Shown in pieces: positions 63,501 through 64,000 of a DNA stretch of 64,000 nucleotides (position 1 is its first letter; the number at the start of each line of letters is the position of its first letter). A model generated the notes under the pieces. That model worked only from the letters and a program-made list of their open reading frames with translations. It was not told the origin of the DNA and made no database searches. The position numbers and the translations under genes are program-made. Origin of the DNA: Bathymodiolus brooksi (Eukaryota; Mollusca; Bivalvia; Mytilida; Modiolidae); assembly GCA_963680875.1 (NCBI GenBank), contig OY804580.1, positions 98,361,353 through 98,425,352 of the forward strand, given 5' to 3'.

Positions 63501-64000
63501 TCAATGGTGTTCACCGACATTGGGTTATCTAACAGCGTCTTATACACTGGACAGGTTGAACACAAAAACAAAATTATAGCATTACTGAAGGCGAAGGACA
63601 AGGCAGGACATGAAAGTTCTACAGTTAGGTCTCGTACGTTGTATATTGATGCCACGCCACCGGAATCATTTTTATGTACCAAATTTGTTCCAGTAGAACA
63701 CCAGGATATCACAGACATTGACAAGGATGAGTTTGTCTGGTCACAAACAATTCCCAGCCAAATACACGACATATTGAAGATAGAAGTTGTCGTACGTGAT
63801 ATAAGATTAGGATTCCGTGCATATTTAACCATTGACGATTTGTTCATGGTTTTACCGTTTACTATTAATGCCGATGGTTCAGTGGTATCAGAGTACACAT
63901 ACCTGTCACGTGAACAAAGAACAAGAAACATTTCTATACATGTCTATGATATAAAACCTCATACTAAAATGATTGCTAAAATTTCAAAATGTTCTGAATT
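24498..64000 (+). CDS. Giant extracellular TSP1/EGF/beta-sandwich-repeat protein, 5' part (gene-level entry)
   Basis: Exons: 24498-24546, 25483-25533, 33877-34023, 40853-41017, 41792-41914, 43778-44050, 45688-45799, 47339-48500, 49067-50267, 51316-52691, 53196-53883, 54614-54730, 55803-56110, 57240-57356, 58375-58531, 59538-59721, 60518-62121 and 63166-64000 (open). All acceptors are AG, all donors GT, and each outgoing phase equals the next incoming phase. That gives one reading frame of about 2,886 codons inside the window. Order: signal peptide, two TSP1 units, an EGF-like unit, an unplaced region, then many repeats with a W-x-G-F-x-D-x-x-S-G-I motif and D-x-S-P-P linkers resembling Fn3-type folds. 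Many N-glycosylation sequons and cysteines fit a secreted or membrane-anchored ectodomain. The C-terminus lies beyond 64000, so any membrane anchor is unseen. Function unknown; adhesion or matrix is an inference. Confidence 0.8.
25033..25200. mobile_element. TA-flanked MITE, copy 3
   Basis: The left end CGGTCAAACCTGCACTCG and the complement of the right end, CAATCAAACCTGCCTTAATG, are inverted repeats. TA flanks it at 25031-25032 and 25201-25202. Confidence 0.72.
25483..25533 (+). CDS. 51-nt exon, end of signal peptide region
   Basis: Acceptor TGTATTTCAG ends at 25482, donor GTGAGT is at 25534. Phase 1-1, reading APILCFYMVPESNSNG. It joins in frame to both its neighbours. It is short and supported only by splice signals and phase, so less certain than the later exons. 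Confidence 0.45.
26120..26375 (+). mobile_element. SINE family B, full length with 12-bp TSD
   Basis: Head CCCGGGTGGCTCAATGAATT with the TAGGTAGTTGGAATACCTA arm, B-box-like GATTCGCGCCCGG, then core and AATAAAATAAAAT tail. ACCAACTATTGG is duplicated exactly at 26108-26119 and 26376-26387, proof of LINE-type retroposition. The core is the same as that of family A. Confidence 0.88.
27514..28127. repeat. Array of short GTGCCTTCGGCAC palindromes
   Basis: Eight hairpin-forming copies of TCGTGCCTTCGGCACGA or variants lie at 27514, 27641, 27685, 27731, 27870, 27910, 28027 and 28109, with irregular spacing. The last copy is GTCGCGCCTTTGGCGCGAC, where T-A pairs have become C-G on both sides of the stem. 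A second motif, GTTGCCATGGGATCCATT, occurs twice (27609, 27800). Confidence 0.85.
28420..28776. repeat. Possible TIR element with GCGAGCATCGCA ends
   Basis: GCGAGCATCGCAAGATGCGAG near 28413-28433 is inverted at 28762-28776 (GATGCGATGCTCGC). I found no clear target duplication. Inside, CCGGAAGTGGATTCTAAG echoes the terminal sequence of the transposon at 3718-7522. Confidence 0.4.
28801..32173 (+). mobile_element. 3.4-kb DNA transposon with TIRs of about 170 bp and ATATT TSD
   Basis: The left end AGCCCGGTGACCAACTACG and the complement of the right end, AGCCCGGTGACTAGAGACA, begin a diverged inverted repeat. It continues through CATACTATACGGCT, TGGTCGTCAAAA and TATGGTGCAG for about 170 bases. 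ATATT is duplicated at 28796-28800 and 32174-32178. The interior holds one decayed protein gene (29641-31549) and AT-rich sequence. No other transposase is visible, so that protein is the candidate mobility protein. Confidence 0.82.
29641..31549 (+). pseudogene. Decayed transposon protein of an unnamed invertebrate repeat family
   Basis: Pieces in one frame: SIGKLWADGGLRDLLVDSGV (29660s), then after two stops FWNALFEFHRSICDQTIETS, then NYSR followed by TGA at 30274 where the family has a Trp, then MHVYILDMLELPAEIKSAFE, GEFSIRQTSGSFNGIWSDMG and SALVRWTLTRHFV. Frameshifts occur near 30765 and between 31130 and 31226. The end reads FQVIEGRNIPDWKKFL. I recall this layout (GLRDL..SGV; Y.RW...H; F...SGG.VG....SALRRW) from many uncharacterised coral and mollusc proteins. 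The function is not established; a transposase role is inferred from the TIRs. Confidence 0.65.
32615..32755. repeat. 141-bp fold-back palindrome
   Basis: Arms GTTATCTACGTGTCTACCCG and TGGGCATTGAGATTGTACCA are matched by their complements after a 50-base centre that contains an ACCTTCGGCTTCGCCT motif. The arms differ at about one position. Confidence 0.85.
32998..33143. repeat. 146-bp fold-back palindrome
   Basis: Arms ATTTGTTCGGTTCAT and GAAATAACCTCAATCAG pair with the right side. The centre is an inner palindrome AACCCACTACGTGGGTT flanked by GTACACACC and its complement. The whole can fold as one long stem. Confidence 0.85.
33150..33683. other. Intron sequence, nothing recognised
   Basis: AT-rich intron of the plus-strand gene between the fold-back repeat and repeat R3. 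No exon or mobile element was seen. Confidence 0.4.
33684..34120 (+). repeat. Duplicated genomic segment with TSP1 exon, copy 1
   Basis: Holds repeat R3 (CCGCCACTTTTTATTGAG, GGAAAGTGAGCA), the acceptor tract TTTTCATGATTCAAACTTTT, the TSP1 exon and the intron start down to AAAACAACAG. The segment 40632-41152 has the same order with diverged sequence, so exon and flanking introns were duplicated together. Confidence 0.7.
33877..34023 (+). CDS. TSP1 exon 1
   Basis: Acceptor CACTTCATAG, donor GTAAGT, phase 1-1, 147 nt. It reads GLSGWSSWGACSSRGQQTRY and then RTRYGREIYNG up to RTCAG. The W-x-x-W-x-x-C core and stacked R residues of the thrombospondin type-1 fold are present. The CSxxCG second cysteine and the RxRxC third cysteine are lost, leaving only two cysteines in the unit. 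It may have a looser fold than a canonical six-cysteine TSP1. Confidence 0.78.
34741..34910 (-). repeat. Gypsy element 3' LTR (170 bp)
   Basis: On the minus strand it begins TGTTTGTTATCATATAG and ends GAACCCACA (TG...CA). It differs from the other LTR at about eight positions by eye. A purine-rich tract lies just inside at 34911-34926 (complement of CATTCCTCTCTGCC). Confidence 0.82.
35169..36402 (-). pseudogene. Gypsy integrase, broken
   Basis: The zinc-binding start HESHPGVVRMKALAR is at about 36220, but the following C-x-x-C reads CFGW. The catalytic pattern is still visible: IDFAVPF (first Asp, near 36020), IVSDNASQFSSHEFATFMKR (second Asp) and NGLAE (Glu). TAA, TAG and TGA codons interrupt the N-terminal part, and a TGA follows NGLAE at about 35754. 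The C-terminal part, including YRNTPHSTTNETPAKLFLGR, continues to 35169. Confidence 0.85.
36403..38079 (-). pseudogene. Gypsy reverse transcriptase and RNase H
   Basis: The 558-codon open frame is the longest in the window but only a part of pol. It contains IRICGDFMVTLNQ, the first catalytic motif LDISQAYLHMPL at residues 191-202, VLDDMI at 252-257 (the YxDD position, Y replaced by V) and an RNase H domain with CDASPYGL (residue 400), DKEALGIVWS and TDHPP. The first codon shown is TTG. The true upstream frame is lost at a frameshift near 38095, so no working start exists. Confidence 0.9.
38080..38372 (-). pseudogene. Gypsy second zinc knuckle and protease, frameshifted
   Basis: After a TAG near 38370 the frame continues with a second knuckle, CHKCNKKGHIKKAC, then a protease-like MELNTGSVVSVIS near 38160. 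Aspartic proteases of this class have D-T/S-G; here the Asp codon reads Asn (AAT). A shift near 38095 separates it from the reverse transcriptase frame. Confidence 0.75.
38373..39032 (-). pseudogene. Gypsy gag with CCHC knuckle, one internal stop
   Basis: ATG is at 39032. The frame MAAYIGKIEAFDETIEPWSS runs to a TAG at 38711-38709 and continues in the same frame to CYRCDGQGHYANEC near 38400, a CCHC nucleocapsid knuckle. A single-base nonsense change is the simplest explanation. Confidence 0.85.
39156..39326 (-). repeat. Gypsy element 5' LTR (171 bp)
   Basis: Direct repeat of 34741-34910. The primer-binding-like site lies at about 39135-39150 on the minus strand. Confidence 0.82.
39807..40121 (+). 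repeat. 159-bp tandem duplication, two copies
   Basis: Unit 1 (39807-39965) and unit 2 (39966-40121) both read ATTGATATTTTCAAATTTTA, then GTTTGAGATCTCGTA, CAACGAGAGTTCGA and CCCGATATATCT. They differ at scattered positions and by small indels. Confidence 0.88.
40632..41152 (+). repeat. Duplicated genomic segment with TSP1 exon, copy 2
   Basis: Repeat R3 (CCGCCACTTTTTATTGCG, GGAAAGTGAGCG), acceptor tract TTTCATGATTCCAACTTTTT, TSP1 exon, then an intron start with TTTGACCATAAATTCAA and AAAACAACAG, in the same order as at 33684-34120. Confidence 0.7.
40853..41017 (+). CDS. TSP1 exon 2
   Basis: Acceptor TTACTTCATAG, donor GTAAGT, phase 1-1, 165 nt. It reads GGWTSWSSWGECLVTSSGGG, EQTRHRSCNNPSPSNGG, then SYCSGSGDDTKTCE. 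This is a clear thrombospondin type-1 repeat with the W-W-W ladder and four of six cysteines. The usual V-T-C-G reads V-T-S-S, so one cysteine pair is absent. Confidence 0.9.
41792..41914 (+). CDS. EGF-like exon
   Basis: Acceptor ATTTTGCAG, donor GTAAGT, phase 1-1, 123 nt. It reads TCSWLNRWCWPGRCSTGYAP, then SCSCMEGFKPFKN and STAICQ. Six cysteines are spaced C-x6-C-x4-C-x7-C-x-C-x14-C, close to an EGF-like module, with the C-x-C and the G-F turn typical of the fold. No calcium-binding D/N signature is evident. Confidence 0.8.
42510..42850. repeat. Repeat R1 fragment followed by repeat R3
   Basis: GAAGATACCAAAGGATACTG and GGTGCTCAAGAGAATAAGC (R1) are followed by ACCACACAGTCGGAACAATT, AAATCGTAGAAAGGGACAAA and ATCATTTTCCTGGCCTCG (R3). 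Short ORFs here are repeat-derived. Confidence 0.6.
42930..43480. repeat. Repeat R1 (minus) next to repeat R3
   Basis: GGGTTCGTGTTGCCCATTGT and TGTAGATCATTGTTTGTCC are the R1 complement. ACTACACAATCGGAACAGTC and GACAAAATCGATGTTCCTAA belong to R3. This is intronic. Confidence 0.6.
43563..43680 (-). repeat. Interspersed repeat R2
   Basis: Complement of GTGCGAACGACGCGTTTCTG and AATAACCTTCATCAAGTACG, then GAAAGCCAAATAATTTTAAA. It sits just upstream of the exon at 43778. Confidence 0.72.
43778..44050 (+). CDS. 273-nt exon, no recognised domain
   Basis: Acceptor TTACCATAG, donor GTATGT, phase 1-1. It reads SSPSIESCQTRVVGRNGSGE, then VWSNKGSPECSLQQNMYGRF and RKISVTG. Two cysteines and an alternating hydrophobic pattern suggest beta structure. 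I do not recognise the domain. Confidence 0.75.
44260..44515 (-). repeat. Interspersed repeat R1
   Basis: Complement of GTGGAGTTCGTGTTGCTCAA, TAGATCATTATGTGTCC and GGTTACCTCTTTGGTATCTT. Confidence 0.62.
45020..45190 (+). repeat. Interspersed repeat R1, variant
   Basis: ACCTCACCAACAAACATGG, GAACCCAGGTGATTGCGG and TAAGCAGGTACCGCTTCTC. Close to the variants at 20020 and 45890. Confidence 0.58.
45688..45799 (+). CDS. 112-nt exon, linker-like
   Basis: Acceptor TTTTAATAG, donor GTAATT at 45800. Phase 1 in and 2 out, which bridges the phase-1 exon at 43778 to the phase-2 exon at 47339. It reads GLEKNLRREDIQLQQTQPTF, then ANKNITIGNNETLTNGEK, with two N-glycosylation sequons. It is low in hydrophobics and probably a linker. 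Found by phase logic rather than ORF length. Confidence 0.62.
45890..46275. repeat. Repeat R1 variant followed by repeat R3
   Basis: AGGCAATCAAGAATAGACAA, GTAAACCCGGTGGTAAACCC and TTTCTCATAAAACGCCCTTC (R1 variant), then ACTGCTCACTTCCGTGCTTG (R3 complement). The 111-aa minus ORF over it is rejected. Confidence 0.6.
46785..46900 (-). repeat. Interspersed repeat R1 fragment
   Basis: Complement of TTTTGTAGATCATGTCTGTC and CTTACGGCTTCTGATCACCA, GGTATCTTAA. Confidence 0.58.
46976..47226 (-). mobile_element. SINE family B, full length
   Basis: On the minus strand: CCCGGGTGGCTCAATGAGTT, B-box-like GGATTCGCGCCCGG, AAAAAAGGTGTACTCGACTC, core with GGTCGCCATGATATAGCTG and GTGGCGTTAAACACAATAAA. It ends 113 bases before the exon at 47339. 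Confidence 0.85.
47339..48500 (+). CDS. Large exon, start of the beta-sandwich-like repeat region
   Basis: Acceptor TTTTTTTCAACTTAG, donor GTGAGT, phase 2 in, 0 out. The chain opens LCLIYTVYGGGFLVSKDIHS and includes ICYTYDRMVPVHCSQKGSC, LEVKDRANNVRQARRFVLFD and VNIDTSVPEITDIWLVRGG. The V-x-D-x-x-x-N and D-x-S-x-P linkers between beta-rich blocks are characteristic of the repeats that follow, although the tryptophan core is weaker here. There are many N-x-S/T sequons. The upstream boundary is fixed by phase from the exon at 45688. Confidence 0.85.
48597..49065 (-). repeat. Repeat R2 then repeat R1, intronic
   Basis: TAGTACGCACGACGCATTTC and GAATAACCTTCGTCAGGCAT (R2 complement) are followed at 48850 by GGGGTTCGTGTTGCTCAATC and GTAGTGTGTTGTAGATTATA (R1 complement). 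The repeat ends against the acceptor of the exon at 49067. Confidence 0.68.
49067..50267 (+). CDS. Large exon with two to three repeats
   Basis: Acceptor GTAATTTTAG, donor GTATGT, phase 0 in, 1 out. A cysteine-rich start (DGCVNNTDCYCPIIGNC) is followed by VDESPPEVGIVLEGPMG, ITVHWHDFIDHESGIKFYRI (the W-x-x-F-x-D-x-E-S-G-I-x-x-Y core), VCSDGVTLDKSIPNVSNV, then a second unit with IHWDITEDHSQIANIYIGFG and ADETPPICASF. This is extracellular by composition. The coding start lies upstream of the apparent ORF start at 49142. Confidence 0.87.
50928..51030 (-). repeat. Interspersed repeat R2
   Basis: Complement of AAACGACGCGTTTCTAGAAT and AACCTTCATCAGGTACGCTG, then GGAAACAAGATAATTTAAAA. Confidence 0.72.
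51316..52691 (+). CDS. Large exon with two to three repeats
   Basis: Acceptor TTTGCAAAAG, donor GTACTA, phase 1 in, 0 out. It begins VEGKFITPYLEWNIKSHGGQ and contains YCFVWRGFGHHENVQLMVGL, GTRRKSDDVVKFHNINEVGY, FVTMKASCSGG and SSDGFTVLKK. In the middle are the divergent IPIHWSLPDKYAEYISHYET and FYKAAVRPCFGHTC units. Cysteines pair up in number. No catalytic motif is seen. Confidence 0.86.
52700..53195. other. Intron, nothing recognised
   Basis: AT-rich, with no repeat of the families above and no exon-like segment. The 71-aa ORF at 52831 shows no protein pattern. Confidence 0.4.
53196..53883 (+). CDS. Exon with repeat units
   Basis: Acceptor TTTTTACAG, donor GTATGG, phase 0 in, 1 out. It starts DSECFRLPVYSHKKLYACVN, then AFCLFGPSHLTC, HVCSDGFFVDESSPMKGHV and MTIRWTGFQGNREAVVLGYP, followed by IAFYQYAVG. 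The last repeat is completed in the next exon, which fixes the splice. Confidence 0.86.
54120..54392 (-). mobile_element. SINE family C, degraded
   Basis: On the minus strand a tRNA-like head (ACTGCATCGATGATGTACTG, degenerate B-box TGGGTCCGAGAGC) leads to a core resembling families A and B (complement of TTGTTTAACGCGATATGAGC and TTGTATCATGGCG). Confidence 0.6.
54614..54730 (+). CDS. 117-nt exon completing a repeat
   Basis: Acceptor TTTTATCAG, donor GTATTT, phase 1-1. It reads NHPGSDDVLSFTTAGLSQSK, then TIRNLDLKTGQAYYTTVR. It supplies the G-x-x-P-G-x-D-D-x-x-x-F and L-x-x-G-x-x-Y-Y-x-T-V-R half of the repeat opened in the previous exon. Confidence 0.82.
54740..55800. other. Intron, nothing recognised
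   Basis: AT-rich intron of about 1.1 kb without a recognised repeat or exon. Confidence 0.4.
55803..56110 (+). CDS. 308-nt exon, one repeat
   Basis: Acceptor TTGTATTTCAG, donor GTAGTT, phase 1 in, 0 out. It reads FNHLNKSVEGYSDVVIYDNT, PPLTGRINITSS, LSIEWSDIQDDESGIHKIEI and GIGSSNRSTDIIPFREF. This is the clearest statement of the repeat: D-N-T-P-P linker, W-x-D-I-x-D-D-E-S-G-I core and D-I-I-P-F. Confidence 0.88.
56140..56487 (-). mobile_element. SINE family C, full length
   Basis: On the minus strand the head GCATCGGTGGCGTAATGGTT has a good A-box and GGGTTCGAGTCCCGG a good B-box. The body GACTATAAAATTGGTGTTTC follows. The end is the core (complement of TATCGCCAGTTCAGTAATTT, CTCTATCATGGCGATAAC) related to families A and B. 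Confidence 0.75.
56704..57066 (+). mobile_element. SINE family A with internal duplication
   Basis: Head GGACCGTCGTGGCCGTAATC. The block from TGTACTCGATACA to GATAAAGTTTG occurs twice (56816 and 56918) with a second GAGTTCGAATC B-box at 56892, so this copy is a partial dimer. It ends GAAAGTGGCGTTAAATACCA. Confidence 0.75.
57240..57356 (+). CDS. 117-nt exon of a repeat
   Basis: Acceptor TATTCTTTAG, donor GTATTT, phase 0-0. It reads ATNRARLSSYTLSGSFIID, then SSPPQIGHVMDVLPSLNATK. It contains the D-S-S-P-P linker and G-x-V start of the next unit, and is too short to be flagged by ORF length. Confidence 0.82.
57498..57806 (+). other. Unassigned 102-codon ORF in an intron
   Basis: ORF with hydrophobic segments (AWWCYIFWRLERLGDVIERL, SFSLLLFFAFKVSALHWFL), not spliced and between two exons of the giant gene. 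Its base composition is less AT-rich than the surrounding intron. It may be a piece of an unknown mobile element. I see no domain. Confidence 0.25.
57940..57968. repeat. Short palindrome
   Basis: ACTAACGCAACCCTTTAAGG and its partner fold into a perfect CAACCCTTT stem with near-perfect extension. Function unknown. Confidence 0.6.
58375..58531 (+). CDS. 157-nt exon, core of a repeat
   Basis: Acceptor CATTTATCAG, donor GTGAGT, phase 0 in, 1 out. It reads HDIDFQTETNSITSSWFGFH, then DSHSYIARYKVGLGTSPGDD and DIIPFTDVGLQT. Textbook repeat core with W-x-G-F-x-D and G-L-G-T-x-P-G-D-D-D-I-I-P-F. Confidence 0.88.
58668..58770 (-). repeat. 21-bp tandem array at the edge of repeat R2
   Basis: After TGCGTTTCTGGAATAACCTT (R2 complement) the unit AATAACCTTCAACAGGTACG plus T repeats four times. 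It codes NNLQQVR repeats in one frame by chance because 21 is divisible by 3. Confidence 0.85.
59340..59490 (+). mobile_element. SINE family A, truncated
   Basis: CTCCAGGTACTCCGGTTTC, TTCACCAATAAAACTGAAAT and GAAAGTGGCGTTAAACACCA. Confidence 0.75.
59538..59721 (+). CDS. 184-nt exon, second half of a repeat
   Basis: Acceptor ATATTGCAG, donor GTAAGA, phase 1 in, 2 out. It reads KTWNSSFHQGVKYFSTVISC, NGAGLCSRATSNGVIIDNSG and PIPGLVTVGDPGRHTRYLSH. It has the G-x-x-Y-x-x-T-V and S-N-G-V-I-I-D linker pattern and contains four cysteines or fewer. Phase 2 matches the next exon. Confidence 0.85.
59870..60085 (+). repeat. Interspersed repeat R1
   Basis: GTACAATGGACAAAGAATAA, ACTAAACATTGAGCAACGC and GTGAACTCGGATGCTCTGGA, ending CGTGTTATTCCTGTTG. 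Confidence 0.65.
60518..62121 (+). CDS. Large exon with several repeats
   Basis: Acceptor GTATTGCAG, donor GTAAGT, phase 2 in, 1 out, 1,604 nt. Units: LHVSWIGFEDPHTGIDGFEA, FIIDDTSPYLVTKP, LWEFKDSESPI, LIDYTPPQLGEFMPP, LNLTWYGFVDSESDIRSYYV, then a cysteine-rich island CKSDFCNNDCTCAVIGKQC, and finally VDHSPPDIHKKHF with CWDGVFSDDESGITKFQVSL. The exon covers at least three full units plus the CNNDC island. The sequence is fully open with no frameshift. Confidence 0.9.
62480..62640 (-). repeat. Interspersed repeat R3
   Basis: ATACCACACAGTCGAAAAAG, CAAAATAGATACCTGTAACA and ACTCAGTTGTCTGGCTTGCT. Confidence 0.62.
62771..62842 (-). mobile_element. SINE core fragment
   Basis: Complement of ATTGTGTTTAACGCCACTTG and CAACAATATTACAGTTATAC. 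Confidence 0.65.
62922..63070 (+). repeat. Interspersed repeat R3
   Basis: CCCCGCCACTTTCTACCG, CCGGGAAAGTGATTGGTC and GGATTTTGGAACTGTTGCCA. The 64-aa minus ORF over it is repeat-derived. Confidence 0.68.
63166..64000 (+). CDS. Last visible exon, open at the window edge
   Basis: Acceptor TTTATTTCAG ends at 63165, phase 1 in. It reads IDDAIQFQDVGMTTQIDWTG, GTIYYTTVRAVNSIGLQTEV, VLDDNPPVVGVVYN, VRFSWHGFDDEHSFVDSYCI, LKAKDKAGHESSTVRSRTLY and IDATPPESFLC. There is no stop codon or donor before 64000, so the exon continues. The first half closes the repeat begun at the end of the previous exon. The opposite-strand ORF 63365-63931 is its shadow. Confidence 0.9.

Noticed and set aside
63365..63931. 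188-codon ORF on the minus strand
   Set aside because: It is exactly antisense to the last exon of the giant gene, which has an acceptor, matching phase and repeat motifs.

Overview
The window is animal nuclear DNA, AT-rich and packed with repeats. Long introns (GT-AG, often kilobases), tRNA-headed SINEs, tens of interspersed-repeat fragments and long extracellular protein exons all point to a bivalve mollusc. A mussel-like genome is my best guess, from general recognition of the repeat style rather than a database match. There is no bacterial-type gene, operon or CRISPR array.

Two multi-exon genes are supported, both running off the window. On the minus strand (91-15886) is the 5' part of a large lipid-transfer-protein-like gene (vitellogenin/apolipophorin/MTP type). 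It starts with a signal-peptide exon at 15886 and its short exons are scattered among transposons. Most of them are too short to show as ORFs, but their splice phases agree. On the plus strand (24498-64000) is the 5' part of a giant secreted or extracellular protein: signal peptide, two thrombospondin type-1 (TSP1) exons, an EGF-like exon, then a long series of divergent beta-sandwich-like repeats with a recurring W-x-(G/D)-F-x-D-x-x-S-G-I core and S-P-P linkers. Eighteen exons join in one frame (about 2,886 codons inside the window) and the last exon is still open at base 64000.

The rest is mobile DNA. A 3.8-kb DNA transposon (3718-7522, 49-bp TIRs, 5-bp TSD) lies in an intron of the first gene. 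It carries a zinc-finger-like ORF whose first 34 bases have expanded into a 12-copy tandem array. A second DNA transposon (28801-32173, TIRs of about 170 bp, 5-bp TSD) lies in an intron of the second gene and contains a broken copy of a protein family that I recall as repeated and unnamed in invertebrate genomes. A decayed Ty3/Gypsy-type LTR element (34741-39326) sits between the two TSP1 exons. Smaller elements include three TA-flanked MITEs, two CAGG-CGGATCC MITE-like elements with 5-bp TSDs, a 269-bp MITE, a non-LTR reverse-transcriptase fragment, three SINE families sharing one 3' core, several fold-back palindromes and four tandem arrays.

The region between the two gene starts (15887-24497) is intergenic and should hold both promoters and 5' UTR exons. 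I could not place either promoter.
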